Both the position numbers and the translations under genes were made by a program. From Anaerolineales bacterium (GTDB lineage: Bacteria > Chloroflexota > Anaerolineae > Anaerolineales > JABWBV01): DNA of 64,000 nt. Position 1 is the first letter of the stretch. The number at the start of each line of letters is the position of its first letter. The DNA lies in contig JACKAX010000015.1 in assembly GCA_020634875.1 (NCBI GenBank), forward strand, positions 1 to 64,000, written 5' to 3'. Below the pieces are notes generated by a model. The model saw nothing but the letters and a program-made list of their open reading frames with translations, did no database searches and was not told the DNA's origin. Positions 43,234 to 52,760 of this stretch are shown here, piece by piece.

Positions 43234-43977
43234 CTATTCGGCAGAGAGTTCCTGAGCCGCGAGCGCCGCGCCGACAATTCCGGCTTCGTTTAGCATAGCT
43301 GCAATCTTAAGCTCAGCCTGAACTTCGATCCGTTTGACAAACTTTTCCGCTTCCTTACTGGCTCCACCTCCCAAAATGATTACATCAGGCGAGAGAAGAC
43401 GCTCGAGGGTTTGTAAATATCGGTTAAACCGTTTGGCCCATTTCTTCCAGGAAAGATCTTCCCGAATGCGCGCGGCTTCTGAAGCCTTCCATTCCGCATC
43501 TTTTCCGCCGATTTCGATGTGTCCAAATTCGGTGTTTGGCACAAGGTGACCATTCACAAACAATGCAGTCCCCAAACCGGTGCCAATGGTGACAATTAAG
43601 ACAACACCAGGGACATCCAATCCAGCCCCGAAACGCATTTCCGCGATTCCTGCGGCGTCTGCATCGTTCACCGCCCGCACCGGGCACATGGTAGCCTGCT
43701 CAAACAGGGTTTTGGCATCGGTGCCGATCCACGCCTGGTCTACGTTCGCCGCGCTTAGGGTTACACCGTTGCGGACAATCGCTGGAAAGCCGATCCCAAT
43801 AGGGCCATTCCAGTTGAAAAAGCGAGCAATTTCACCCACGGTTTCAGCTACAGCCTGGGGGGTAGCCGGTTGAGGGGTGAGTAAACGATACCGCTCTAAA
43901 GTAAGTTCACCTGTTTGAGTGTTGACCGGGGCACCTTTGATGCCCGTTCCGCCGACGTCTATGCCGAGTATGTTCAT
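43234..43977 (-). CDS. ppgK: Polyphosphate glucokinase
   Basis: A 247-residue ROK-family kinase of the PpgK type. Phosphate motif [14 protein letters not shown] at the N-terminus, catalytic Asp in [14 protein letters not shown], and [15 protein letters not shown]. The size and the GxPVN-type N-terminus match polyphosphate/ATP-glucomannokinases. It would phosphorylate glucose with polyphosphate. The call is strengthened by ppk1 lying 11 bases downstream. The zinc-binding CxCGxxGC motif of repressor-type ROK proteins is absent, as expected for this branch. Confidence 0.92.
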   Translation of the reverse strand: MNILGIDVGGTGIKGAPVNTQTGELTLERYRLLTPQPATPQAVAETVGEIARFFNWNGPIGIGFPAIVRNGVTLSAANVDQAWIGTDAKTLFEQATMCPVRAVNDADAAGIAEMRFGAGLDVPGVVLIVTIGTGLGTALFVNGHLVPNTEFGHIEIGGKDAEWKASEAARIREDLSWKKWAKRFNRYLQTLERLLSPDVIILGGGASKEAEKFVKRIEVQAELKIAAMLNEAGIVGAALAAQELSAE

Positions 43978-44044
43978 GAGATTTTTAGGGGAAGTAGAGG
44001 TTGAGTAGGAGAGTAAGAGTGGAGAATAAAGAGTTATGAGTGGC

Positions 44045-44101
44045 GAGTGATCAGTGATAAGTGACGTATACCCATTACTCGTTACTTATCACTGATCACT
44101 C
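44045..44101. repeat. GAGTGATCAGTGATAAGTG inverted repeat
   Basis: 22-base arms at 44045-44066 and 44080-44101 match with one mismatch. It is the longest example here of the AGTGATAAGTG repeat type and lies between the divergent ppgK and enoyl-CoA hydratase genes. Confidence 0.7.
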
Positions 44102-44172
44102 ATCCTTTTAGTACTTCAAATTATACACGCTTAAAATCGGATAAAATACTCAAAAAAATCTGGAGTAGTTAC

Positions 44173-44949
44173 TTGACAGAATCTTTTGTCCTTTTCGAAA
44201 AAGACGGCCCGCATGTGGGCTTGTTGACTCTCAATCGCCCGAAAGTGTTGAACGCCCTTAGCCCGGAAGTATTAGACGCCCTTTGTCAAGGGCTTGAAAT
44301 CCTCAATGCCGATCCGGAAGTCCGCGTAATCATTATCACAGGTAATGCGCGCGCGTTTGCCGCTGGAGCAGACATTCAGGTGATGGCAAACGCCTCGCCA
44401 ATGGAAATTATCCGCCGGAACACGCTTCAATACTGGCAACGGATTCAGGCTATCGAAAAACCCATTATTGCGGCAGTCAGCGGGTTTGCGTTTGGTGGGG
44501 GGTGTGAACTGGCCATGGCTTGTGATCTGATTGTGGCATCCGAAACGGCAAAATTTGGGCAACCGGAGATCAAAGTCGGGATCATGCCCGGCGCGGGGGG
44601 CACACAACGATTGGCGAAGGCGGTTGGCCCGTATCGTGCAATGGAAATGGTTCTGACCGGGGAGTCGATCACCGCGCGGGAAGCGTTCGCATTTGGACTA
44701 GTTAACCGTGTGGTTCCGGTCGAGCGTTATCTGGAAGCGGCCAAAGAACTCGCCCATCTGATCTCCGCACGTCCGCCCGTAGCAATTCGTCTCGCCCGCG
44801 AAGCCGTCAAATATGGCGTCGAAGCCACGCTCCGAGACGGGTTGATGGTCGAACGTCGGAATTTTGTCCTGTTATTTGACACGGAAGATCAGAAAGAGGG
44901 GATGGCTGCGTTTTTGGAAAAGCGCGAAGCGGAGTTTAGTGGAAAGTGA
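44173..44949 (+). CDS. Enoyl-CoA hydratase (PaaF/PaaG-like crotonase)
   Basis: A 258-residue crotonase. The start is TTG at 44173 with TGGAG nine bases upstream. The oxyanion-hole and catalytic features are intact: ARAFAAGADIQ, GFAFGGGCELAMACDLI and MPGAGGTQRLAKAVG. It hydrates enoyl-CoA intermediates in beta-oxidation or in the lower phenylacetate pathway. It precedes a 3-hydroxyacyl-CoA dehydrogenase, overlapping its possible GTG start, and PaaABC follow downstream, so a phenylacetyl-CoA degradation role is likely. Confidence 0.93.
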   Translation: MTESFVLFEKDGPHVGLLTLNRPKVLNALSPEVLDALCQGLEILNADPEVRVIIITGNARAFAAGADIQVMANASPMEIIRRNTLQYWQRIQAIEKPIIAAVSGFAFGGGCELAMACDLIVASETAKFGQPEIKVGIMPGAGGTQRLAKAVGPYRAMEMVLTGESITAREAFAFGLVNRVVPVERYLEAAKELAHLISARPPVAIRLAREAVKYGVEATLRDGLMVERRNFVLLFDTEDQKEGMAAFLEKREAEFSGK

Positions 44950-46532
44950 TACGGGATACCCAATTTATGATAACACCCCCCTCCTCCCCCCTCACCATCG
45001 GCATCATCGGCGCGGGCACTATGGGCAGTGGCATTGCCCTGGTTGCCCTGTCGGCAAGGCATACAGTCATCTTGCACGATGTCGTTCCCGCCATGCTCGA
45101 ACAGGCACACGCCTATCTTGAAAAATTTCTCACCCGCAAAGGGCTGGGCGAACGGCTAGCCAACGTCACCTTTGCCGCGGATTTGGACGCGCTCGCGCCT
45201 GCCCAAATCGTGATCGAAGCCGCCCTCGAAGACCTGACGCTTAAACAAGACCTTTTTGCTCGTTTAGAAAGCCTGTGTGCCCCCAACGCGTTACTGACCA
45301 CCAACACCAGCACCCTCCCCGTCACCGCCATTGCTTCCGCGGTCACCACGCCCGCGCGGGTCGCCGGGTTCCACTTTTTTAACCCCGCCCCGATTCTCCC
45401 GCTCGTGGAGATCGTGCGCGGCGCGCTCACCAGTCAGGAAACCCTCGACACCCTCGTGACCCTGGCTGAGCAAATGGGCAAAACCCCTGTTGTGACCCGT
45501 GACACGCCTGGATTCATCGTTAACCGGGTGGCACGCCCCTTTTATGGGGAAGCATTCCGCTTGTTGGGGGAAAACGTTGCCTCGCACGAGGAAATTGACT
45601 GGGCGATGCAGTTGGGGGGCGGGTTCCGTATGGGGCCGTTTCGGTTGATGGATTTGATCGGGATTGACATCAACGCAACGGCGATGAAATCAATGTATGA
45701 GCAGACCTTTGGGGAGCCGCGTTATCGCCCGCATTGGATTCAAATGCAGATGACCCAGGCAAAACGGTTTGGGCGAAAGGCCGGGTGGGGTTTTTACGAT
45801 TACCGGACAGGGGCGGAAGAGACAATCCCTGCTCCGCCGGAAGTGGGCGATAACGCGGGGACGTTAATTCTATCTGCGGGTAGCTATGCGCCGGGGTTGG
45901 CGGAGTTGTGCGAGCGGTCGGGGTATGCGTTGGTCAATCATCCGGTGCCGGAGATGTCACCGCTGGCGGGGTTGGTGTTGAACGGGAAAAATGAGGGGCT
46001 ACGGGAGGCGGTGGTACAAATGGACGCGACGCTGCCCCCGGATGTGCCGTTGCTCTGTCAGTGTGTGGATGCTTCGCTATCGGAAATCGCAACGTGGATG
46101 GATTACCCCGAAACGTTAGTGGGGTTTGATGGGCTGTTTTTCCGTAATGGGATGTTGGTGACGCTGGTCGCGACGCCGTTTTTGGCGGACGAAGTGCGGG
46201 TGGCGGCGGAAGATTTTGTGCGGAGTTTGGGCCGCGTGCCCCTGTGGATTGGCGAATCTCCGGGGTTGATTTTGCCCCGGATCGTGGGGATGCTGGTGAA
46301 TGAGGCGGCGTTTGCGGTGCTTGATGGGGTGGCGGACGCGGAAACGATTGATTTGGCGATGCGTTTGGGGGTCAATTACCCGCGCGGGCCGGTTGAGTGG
46401 GGCAGGCAGATCGGGTTTGGGAGGATTCTTGCGGTATTGGATCATCTCCGAGAAGAATATGGTGAGGAGCGTTATCGGGCATGCGTGTTGTTGCGGCAGT
46501 GGGCGCGCCAGGATGAAGTCGGAGGGCGGTGA
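44946..46532 (+). CDS. paaH: 3-hydroxyacyl-CoA dehydrogenase, PaaH-like
   Basis: A 528-residue two-part dehydrogenase. NAD-binding GIIGAGTMGSGIALVAL, then NTSTLPVTAIASAV, the catalytic His region AGFHFFNPAPILPLVEIVRG and DTPGFIVNRVARPFY. The second half repeats the C-terminal helical domain, as in PaaH/PaaC-type enzymes (about 500 residues). It oxidises 3-hydroxyadipyl-CoA or other 3-hydroxyacyl-CoA to the keto form. The start may be GTG at 44946, overlapping the upstream stop, or ATG at 44967; the first favours translational coupling. Confidence 0.9.
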   Translation: MIRDTQFMITPPSSPLTIGIIGAGTMGSGIALVALSARHTVILHDVVPAMLEQAHAYLEKFLTRKGLGERLANVTFAADLDALAPAQIVIEAALEDLTLKQDLFARLESLCAPNALLTTNTSTLPVTAIASAVTTPARVAGFHFFNPAPILPLVEIVRGALTSQETLDTLVTLAEQMGKTPVVTRDTPGFIVNRVARPFYGEAFRLLGENVASHEEIDWAMQLGGGFRMGPFRLMDLIGIDINATAMKSMYEQTFGEPRYRPHWIQMQMTQAKRFGRKAGWGFYDYRTGAEETIPAPPEVGDNAGTLILSAGSYAPGLAELCERSGYALVNHPVPEMSPLAGLVLNGKNEGLREAVVQMDATLPPDVPLLCQCVDASLSEIATWMDYPETLVGFDGLFFRNGMLVTLVATPFLADEVRVAAEDFVRSLGRVPLWIGESPGLILPRIVGMLVNEAAFAVLDGVADAETIDLAMRLGVNYPRGPVEWGRQIGFGRILAVLDHLREEYGEERYRACVLLRQWARQDEVGGR

Positions 46533-47218
46533 TGGGAATGATGAATTCAATGGATAACTGGAAACATTTAGGCAAATTATGGATATATTGGACGGCGGCA
46601 ACCACAGTGATGGGGGCATTGGCGTATCCGTTGATTGTGGGGCTGGCGTCGTTGTTGGGAGGTTGGCCGATAGGGTATTGGGTGAGTGTACCGGTGGGAG
46701 GGGGACTTGTCGGTCTGGGGATTGGTTATTGGCAGAAACGTATGTTACGTGCACATGTGCAGGTGCCACGCACATGGGTAGGGATGACGGGGGTAGGGTG
46801 GGGTGTGGGCTTTGGACTGGTGGTTGGAGGGAGTGTATGGTTTTTAGGGTATGCTAAAACAATGCAAGCCTGGTATGCGCTGACGATCTATTTGATCACG
46901 GCTGGATTTGGGGGAGCGCTTTCGGGAATGGGACAGTTTGGTTTATTGAAACGCCGGTTCGAGAAAGCAGTCTGGTGGTTAATGGCGTGCGCGGTGGGGA
47001 GTTTGTTGGCCTGGTTGGTGATCGTGGGAATGTGGTATTTTTTGGGGCAGGGTGCGGATTTTCCCAGTCAACTGTCCCAATTCCCCGCGATGTTGGTGCT
47101 CGGTGGCCTGGCGGGGTGGATGATGGGGATGGAGCAGGGGGTGGCGTTAGTAGGGTTGATTGCTCAGGAGCAGTGGGAGCGCGAGCGACGGTCGGAGCCA
47201 CCAATGATTGAGTTTTGA
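46532..47218 (+). CDS. Polytopic membrane protein, unknown function
   Basis: A 228-residue protein with about six hydrophobic segments rich in Gly, Trp and Val (for example LIVGLASLLGGWPIGYWVSV). GGAGGG lies before the overlapping start; the ATG at 46532 shares a base with the previous stop. No family is recognised. It is inserted between the hydroxyacyl-CoA dehydrogenase and paaA. A role in uptake of an aromatic acid cannot be excluded, but nothing in the sequence shows transport motifs. Confidence 0.7.
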   Translation: MGMMNSMDNWKHLGKLWIYWTAATTVMGALAYPLIVGLASLLGGWPIGYWVSVPVGGGLVGLGIGYWQKRMLRAHVQVPRTWVGMTGVGWGVGFGLVVGGSVWFLGYAKTMQAWYALTIYLITAGFGGALSGMGQFGLLKRRFEKAVWWLMACAVGSLLAWLVIVGMWYFLGQGADFPSQLSQFPAMLVLGGLAGWMMGMEQGVALVGLIAQEQWERERRSEPPMIEF

Positions 47219-47271
47219 GAAGGTGTTGAAGTTCAGGTAAAATTTACCCCAATTGCTTCCTCAGGAGAAAA

Positions 47272-48237
47272 GTGAAAATGTACGGTACTACGATTGACCC
47301 AGTCGGTGATATTACATCCGACACCCAAAAACTGGCAGAATTTGAGGCCCGCGTCGCACATGGCGAAAAGATCGAACCCGGCGACTGGATGCCGGACGAA
47401 TACCGGCGGCAGTTGATCCGCATGATCTCTCAACATGCCCACAGTGAGATCGTCGGCCAACTTCCAGAAGGCGCGTGGATCACCCGTGCACCCAACCTGC
47501 GTCGCAAGCTGATCCTGCTCGCCAAAGTTCAGGACGAGGCCGGACATGGACAATACCTATACCACGCCGCTGAGACCCTCGGCGCGACGCGGGAAGAGAT
47601 GGTAGACGCGCTACTCTCTGGCAAGGCAAAATATGCCAGCGTGTTTAACTATCCCACGTTGAACTGGGCGGATAACGCGGCTATTGGTTACCTGGTAGAC
47701 GGCGCGGCTATCCTCAACCAGACGATGCTCGCGCGGTGCTCTTACGGCCCCTACTCCCGTGCGATGATCCGTATCTGTGCGGAGGAAGGCTTTCACATGC
47801 ACCAGGGCAAGGAAATGGTTATCCGTTATTCGCAAGGAACCCCACTTCAACGCAAAATGATTCAGGACTCGATCAACCGCTGGTGGTGGCCTGCCTTGAT
47901 GATGTTTGGCCCCCATGATAGCCAATCCAGCAACAGCGAAGTGCTGATTCGGTGGGGTATCAAAACCAAAACGAATGACCAACTCCGTACGACTTTTGTC
48001 AACCAAATCGTTCCCGAACTGCACGCCCTCGGCCTGTCCGTTCCTGACCGGAGCATGGTATTCGATGAAGACAAAAAGCTCTGGCTGCACGGCCCGATTG
48101 ACTGGAACGAATTCTGGCGGGTTGTCAAAGGGGATGGCCCCTGCAACGCCGAACGCATGTCTGCCCGCATCAAAGCACATAAGGATGGTGTGTGGGTGCG
48201 AGAGGCGTTGATGGCGTATGGGGAGAAATTTGGATAA
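47272..48237 (+). CDS. paaA: Phenylacetyl-CoA 1,2-epoxidase catalytic subunit PaaA
   Basis: A 321-residue ferritin-like di-iron oxygenase subunit. Iron-ligand regions are visible: an E in the first helix, [13 protein letters not shown] (ExxH) and [12 protein letters not shown] (second ExxH). It inserts oxygen into phenylacetyl-CoA with PaaBC. AGGAG lies four bases before GTG at 47272 and ten before ATG at 47278; either may be used. It heads the paaABC set, followed at 48313 by the PaaB-like gene. Confidence 0.93.
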   Translation: MKMYGTTIDPVGDITSDTQKLAEFEARVAHGEKIEPGDWMPDEYRRQLIRMISQHAHSEIVGQLPEGAWITRAPNLRRKLILLAKVQDEAGHGQYLYHAAETLGATREEMVDALLSGKAKYASVFNYPTLNWADNAAIGYLVDGAAILNQTMLARCSYGPYSRAMIRICAEEGFHMHQGKEMVIRYSQGTPLQRKMIQDSINRWWWPALMMFGPHDSQSSNSEVLIRWGIKTKTNDQLRTTFVNQIVPELHALGLSVPDRSMVFDEDKKLWLHGPIDWNEFWRVVKGDGPCNAERMSARIKAHKDGVWVREALMAYGEKFG

Positions 48238-48312
48238 TTTTAATAGGTGGTAAAGTGATACGTGCCCCAACTTTTCACTTCATCCCTATCATTCATCGCA
48301 TGATCACATCCT

Positions 48313-48876
48313 ATGTCAGACACGCAACTCCCCCTCTACATCGTCTTTGACCAACCGGCAGAAGGTAAACCTGCCCAATATGCCGGAGCGGTTCACGCCC
48401 CCGACCCCGAAATGGCCCTCCTCAACGCCCGCGACGTTTTCGCTCGCCGCGATGATCATGTGTATCTCTGGGTTGTGCGGGACTCGGCAATTTATGCAAA
48501 AACTGCGGAAGAACTAACCGAATCCGCAAACCAACCGGCCAGCCCACTGACCGAGCAACCCACTCCTTCCTCCACCCCATTCCTCGTTTTCCAAAAAACC
48601 GTCCATAAAGGCACGCTCGTCCAGGTAGGAGAAGTGAACGCAGATGACCCAGTCGAGGCCATGACTCAAGCGACCGCAGCTTACCCCAACCCCAAAGCCA
48701 TCGTCTGGTGGGTCCTTCCAGCATCCGCAATTTACCGCACCGATCCAGCAGAAAACGACACCCTCTTCGGCCCCGCGCACGAAAAACATTATCGCCACTC
48801 CAGCTTCTACCCCACCGTCACCCTCATGCGAGAAATCAACCTCGCTAACGAAAAACTAGATTGGAAAGACGAATGA
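48313..48876 (+). CDS. paaB: Double-length PaaB-like protein
   Basis: A 187-residue protein, about twice the usual PaaB length. Two PaaB-like halves are visible: residues about 6-66 (LYIVFDQPAEGK...VYLWVVRDSAIYAKT) and about 88-170 (FLVFQKTVHKG...IVWWVLPASAIYRTD...HYRHSSFYP), joined by a Pro/Ser/Thr linker. PaaB is a small structural subunit of the epoxidase that bridges PaaAC units; a fused pair could stand in for a PaaB dimer. Its stop overlaps the paaC start (ATGA). Confidence 0.85.
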   Translation: MSDTQLPLYIVFDQPAEGKPAQYAGAVHAPDPEMALLNARDVFARRDDHVYLWVVRDSAIYAKTAEELTESANQPASPLTEQPTPSSTPFLVFQKTVHKGTLVQVGEVNADDPVEAMTQATAAYPNPKAIVWWVLPASAIYRTDPAENDTLFGPAHEKHYRHSSFYPTVTLMREINLANEKLDWKDE

Positions 48877-49625
48877 ACGCCCAACTTGCCCCTCACATCC
48901 TTGCCCTCGCCGATGATGAACTGATTCTCGGCCACCGCAACTCAGAATGGTGCGGTCATTCCCCAATTCTTGAAGAAGATATTGCCTTCGCGAACCTCGC
49001 CCTCGATGAAATCGGCCATGCGATGCTCTGGTACCAGCTTTACGCGCAATTGGTCGGTGAAAACCCGGAAACTCATCCCGATCAACTAGCCTACTTCCGC
49101 GAACCGTTTGAATTTCGTTGTGCTCAACTCGTTGCCCTGCCCAAAGGGGATTGGGCGTTTACTATCCTTCGCCAGTATTTCTTTGACACCCTAGAAACCA
49201 CCCGTCTCGCCCATTACGCCCAAAGCACATTCGCCCCGCTTGCCGAAACCGCTGCCAAAATTCGTCGTGAAGAAATCTACCACCTCCGCCACACCTCCGC
49301 CTGGGTCAAACGCCTGGGCCTCGGTACAGATGAATCTCACCGCCGAATGCAAACCGCCCTGGATGAACTCTGGCCCTATATGGGCCAACTCTTTGAACCC
49401 CTCCCTGGTGAAAGTGAACTCGTGCAAGCTGGATGGTTACCTGCCTCCCTCACCCTCCAAACGGAGTGGCACGCCCAAGTCATCCCTTTCCTCGAAAGTG
49501 CGAACCTCCATCCGCCCGCCGTCAAAATGCGGACCCTCGACCGCACCCTCCCCTCCCAACACCTCGTTAGCATCCTGGCCGATCTCCAGCAAGTCGCCCG
49601 CCTTGATCCCCAAGCGAACTGGTAA
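48873..49625 (+). CDS. paaC: Phenylacetyl-CoA epoxidase subunit PaaC
   Basis: A 250-residue ferritin-like protein from the ATG at 48873; the frame extends four codons further to a TTG. It matches PaaC: DDELILGHRNSEWCGHSPILEEDIA, ALDEIGHAMLWYQLYAQL and RREEIYHLRHTSAW. It is the structural partner of PaaA in the epoxidase core. The reductase PaaE and maturation factor PaaD are not in this window. Confidence 0.93.
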   Translation: MNAQLAPHILALADDELILGHRNSEWCGHSPILEEDIAFANLALDEIGHAMLWYQLYAQLVGENPETHPDQLAYFREPFEFRCAQLVALPKGDWAFTILRQYFFDTLETTRLAHYAQSTFAPLAETAAKIRREEIYHLRHTSAWVKRLGLGTDESHRRMQTALDELWPYMGQLFEPLPGESELVQAGWLPASLTLQTEWHAQVIPFLESANLHPPAVKMRTLDRTLPSQHLVSILADLQQVARLDPQANW

Positions 49626-49653
49626 TTAGCCATAAAAAATTGCTCTTTGACAA

Positions 49654-50307
49654 TTGACTATTAAACCTCATCCTCTTTCCCTCCCTGGCTGGAAGGCTCT
49701 AGCTCGTGTCCCTGAAACGCTCTATCCCGCCCCGCCACCTCCGCTCACCCTGCTTCTTCACGGTTGGCTCGGCGATGAAACTGTCACCTGGGTTTTTGCC
49801 AACCGATTACCCAAAAACCACCTCCTCGTTGCCCCGCGCGGGATTTACGAACCCATACCGGGAAAATTTGGCTGGGTACCTCGTCTCGGTGAATTACCCA
49901 CGTTAGCTCGCTTCCAACCTGCTGTCGAGAGCCTGCTCGATTTGTTGGACCAAGTGAAAGAAAATCTCGATCATGATCCTGGCCCAATCAATCTCGTTGG
50001 GTTTAGCCAAGGCGCGGCGCTGGCCTACGCGTTCGCTGTTGCCCACCCCGCGCGGGTTGCGGCTATCGCAGGCCTCGCCGGGTTTGTTCCCCCAGACCTC
50101 GAAATCCTTGTGCCCAATCAACCCCTGGCGGGTAAACGCGTATTCCTCGCCCACGGCACCGAAGACGAAACCATTCCCATTGAGATAGCCCGCGCGGGCG
50201 TATCTATTCTCCAAAAACTTGGCGCTTCTGTTACAACCTGCGAGGATCGAGTTGGGCACAAATTAGGAGCAGGTTGTTTCCGCGCGTTGGGGGAGTTTTT
50301 TGCCTGA
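49654..50307 (+). CDS. Phospholipase/carboxylesterase-type alpha/beta hydrolase
   Basis: A 217-residue hydrolase. Nucleophile elbow GFSQGAALAYAFA, acid in HGTEDETIPIE and His in VGHKLGAGC form a full triad; the oxyanion segment is LLHGWLGDE. The likely substrate is a carboxylic or thioester; a role in hydrolysing stalled CoA thioesters of the paa pathway is possible given its place after paaC. The start at TTG 49654 is uncertain, as no ribosome site is seen and no ATG lies near. Confidence 0.8.
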   Translation: MTIKPHPLSLPGWKALARVPETLYPAPPPPLTLLLHGWLGDETVTWVFANRLPKNHLLVAPRGIYEPIPGKFGWVPRLGELPTLARFQPAVESLLDLLDQVKENLDHDPGPINLVGFSQGAALAYAFAVAHPARVAAIAGLAGFVPPDLEILVPNQPLAGKRVFLAHGTEDETIPIEIARAGVSILQKLGASVTTCEDRVGHKLGAGCFRALGEFFA

Positions 50308-50424
50308 GACGATGATCTATTCGGTGGGGCGAACCTGATGACACTTCTCCTCTATCGGATGGTTCAAAATAGGTGATACACTCGATTTACGGTTCTCCTT
50401 TCCAATCATCACAAAGAAAAAAAT

Positions 50425-52122
50425 ATGACTTCGCAAAAAAATATTTCCTCTACATTTCTGGCGTTTTTTTTATTCCTGTTTGGGACTTTTTTAGTATTAA
50501 GTAGTTGTACGGTTTCGCAAACTGTTTCGTCAGCTTCGGAAGATAGCCCCACGCCTTCTCAGCAGATTACTGAAATCGCCCCTTTTACCAATACGCCATC
50601 CCAGTCGAGTACAGCTGAACCCGAAATGGCTTTCCAGCCGGGGCAACAGACGGTTTTTAGCCCTGCGTTTCCCTTGAAACTTGCCTCTGACCCGGCGGTA
50701 CGGTATTTGGTGGATCAAAATAATCAGCCGTTTTTTATTGTGGGGGAGGCAGCCTGGTCGTTGATAGGGCAGGTGAGCTTAGAAGATGCACAACTCTATA
50801 TAGATGATCTTGCGGCACGAGGGTTCAACACGATTATCACGACTTTGGTCGAAGGATATTATGCAGATAACGCCCCAGCAAATTTTTATGGGATTGAGCC
50901 ATATATTCCAGAGAATGTTTTTTCAGGCCCAAATGAACCTTACTTTGCTCATGCAGATGATGTGATTAACTATGCTGCCTCCAAAGGCATTTTAGTTATT
51001 TTATCTCCCAATTATTTAGGCTGTTGTAATGATGGGTGGCGTTATGAGTTGGAAAACCTGAACACCATTACTGATGCGATAAGTTATGGTACTTACATCG
51101 GTAACCGGTACAAGAATTTCCCGAATTTGATCTACGCATGGGGCAATGACATGATCCCAGACAATTCAAATGTTGAAGAAAAGATAGACGCGATGGCTTC
51201 TGCGGTAAAGGCTGTTGATCCAAATCATCTGCATACCTTTCACGCAGTGTCAGAGATTTCTTCTTGGGAAGTGATGACGATGTACAACTATAACTGGATA
51301 GATTTCAACTCAATCTATACTTATAACCCTGTTCAAGGCGAGATGGAAAGTAATTATGATCCAGATGGGAATTTGAACACAGCCCCACCCATGCCCCTTT
51401 TCTTGTTTGAGTCGCACTATGAAAATGATTGGGCTGGTAAGGACGCCCTCGCCACCCGGCGGGAAGGATATGTAGGTGTGTTAACCGGTGCAAGCGGGTA
51501 CGCGTATGGGAACAACCCTATCTGGCACATGAACGGACATCCGACCTGGAATACAACAGATTGGCATCTCCATTTGGATGATGAAGGTCGGGCGGACATG
51601 ACCCACTTTCATGCCTTATTTGCTTCGCGAGACTGGGTTCATCTGGTTCCTGATCTGGATAATACTTTGGTTGTTGCCAATAAAGGTTCCGGGGACGATT
51701 ATTCTGCGGCGGCGCTTACAGCAGATGGAAATACAGCGATAATTTTTTTCCCTTACAGCAAATCAGTGACGGTTAATATGGCTTTGCTTAATGGGGCAAC
51801 CGCGAATGTTTGGTGGTTCAACCCTCGGGATGGTTCCGCCCAAGCTGGGGGGACCGTGCCCAATACAGGTACTCATTCGTTTACTCCTCCAACGAATGCG
51901 GACTGGCTTTTAGTGTTAGATAATTCCGATCTGAATCCTCCTGCTCCGGGCATCACTCCCACCCCGACCTCGACCCCTTCGTCTAGTCCTACCCCAACCT
52001 TATCTTCGACCCCTTCCGTTACCTTAACCGCTTCTTCAACACCTTCGGTTACCCCTACTTCTTCATCTACACCCGAACCCCAGGCAGATGTGTTTCTCCC
52101 GATTATCTTCTATGCTCGTTAG
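50425..52122 (+). CDS. Secreted DUF4038-type glycoside-hydrolase-like lipoprotein
   Basis: A 565-residue exported protein. The signal peptide ends in LVLSSC, a possible lipobox, followed by a Ser/Thr/Pro linker. A TIM-barrel-like catalytic region of the DUF4038/apiosidase type follows (FFIVGEAAWSLIGQVSLEDA, LDDLAARGFNTI-like, LIYAWGNDMIPDN). Then comes a C-terminal beta domain of the collagen-binding-domain type found next to DUF4038. The end has TPTPTSTPSSSPTPT repeats and the tail VFLPIIFYAR, shared in style with the beta-helix proteins. It probably cleaves a plant- or EPS-type glycan at the cell surface. Confidence 0.82.
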   Translation: MTSQKNISSTFLAFFLFLFGTFLVLSSCTVSQTVSSASEDSPTPSQQITEIAPFTNTPSQSSTAEPEMAFQPGQQTVFSPAFPLKLASDPAVRYLVDQNNQPFFIVGEAAWSLIGQVSLEDAQLYIDDLAARGFNTIITTLVEGYYADNAPANFYGIEPYIPENVFSGPNEPYFAHADDVINYAASKGILVILSPNYLGCCNDGWRYELENLNTITDAISYGTYIGNRYKNFPNLIYAWGNDMIPDNSNVEEKIDAMASAVKAVDPNHLHTFHAVSEISSWEVMTMYNYNWIDFNSIYTYNPVQGEMESNYDPDGNLNTAPPMPLFLFESHYENDWAGKDALATRREGYVGVLTGASGYAYGNNPIWHMNGHPTWNTTDWHLHLDDEGRADMTHFHALFASRDWVHLVPDLDNTLVVANKGSGDDYSAAALTADGNTAIIFFPYSKSVTVNMALLNGATANVWWFNPRDGSAQAGGTVPNTGTHSFTPPTNADWLLVLDNSDLNPPAPGITPTPTSTPSSSPTPTLSSTPSVTLTASSTPSVTPTSSSTPEPQADVFLPIIFYAR

Positions 52123-52155
52123 ATAATTGCTTATTGCTCTTAGAGATAAGATTTG

Positions 52156-52201
52156 AAAACAGGAAGGCGATCGGGTTTTCACATGATCGCCTTCCTGTTT
52201 T
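52156..52201. terminator. Bidirectional terminator
   Basis: Perfect 17-base arms AAAACAGGAAGGCGATC (52156-52172) and inverse (52185-52201), flanked by A and T tracts on the two sides. It separates the secreted hydrolase gene from the convergent exopolysaccharide cluster. Confidence 0.88.
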
Positions 52202-52223
52202 TTACCTCTCCATCACATGCTCA

Positions 52224-52760
52224 TTAAATTTGACGAATTACTTTTGCCGGAAGTCCTACTGCAACTGAACGGGGTGGAATATTCTTCGTGACTACACTCC
52301 CCGCTCCGATTACGCTCCCCGCTCCAATCGTAACCCCTCGTAAAACAATCACGCGTGCGCCTAGCCAAACGTTCTCTTCCAAAATAATCGGGGCGGATTC
52401 GGGGCGTTCATGGCGTCTCTCTGGCTCAATACGGTGGAAATCATTATCCATCATGATGCAATAGGTTCCAATATTGCAATTAGGCCCGATTACTACTTTT
52501 GCGTTTGCAGAAATTGAACAACCATAATTGATGAACGCCCCCTGCCCAATTTCCAACAGGCCTCCGGCAGCAACAAGTTCAGTGGTGGCAATTGTTGAAA
52601 CCAGACGAACGCGGTCGCTGATACGAAGTTGTCCACCATAATTCTTAACCACCGGGCGGCCCCATACTCGGACGCGCGCCCCGAGGGAGGTGGCTTTGCG
52701 AAAATACCAATAAGCTCTAAGAAGCGCAAGACCGTTTCCGAAAGTTCCGAGAAAGTTCAT
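52224..52760 (-). CDS. Left-handed beta-helix acyltransferase (WcaF-like)
   Basis: A 178-residue hexapeptide-repeat acetyltransferase. Repeats such as IGQGAFINYGCSISANAKVVIGPNCNIG, the catalytic His in DNDFHRIEPE and the closing VTKNIPPRSVAVGLPAKVI are typical. It O-acetylates a sugar in the polysaccharide made by this cluster. Its start overlaps the stop of the upstream transferase. It is the last gene of the minus-strand exopolysaccharide run. Confidence 0.88.
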   Translation of the reverse strand: MNFLGTFGNGLALLRAYWYFRKATSLGARVRVWGRPVVKNYGGQLRISDRVRLVSTIATTELVAAGGLLEIGQGAFINYGCSISANAKVVIGPNCNIGTYCIMMDNDFHRIEPERRHERPESAPIILEENVWLGARVIVLRGVTIGAGSVIGAGSVVTKNIPPRSVAVGLPAKVIRQI

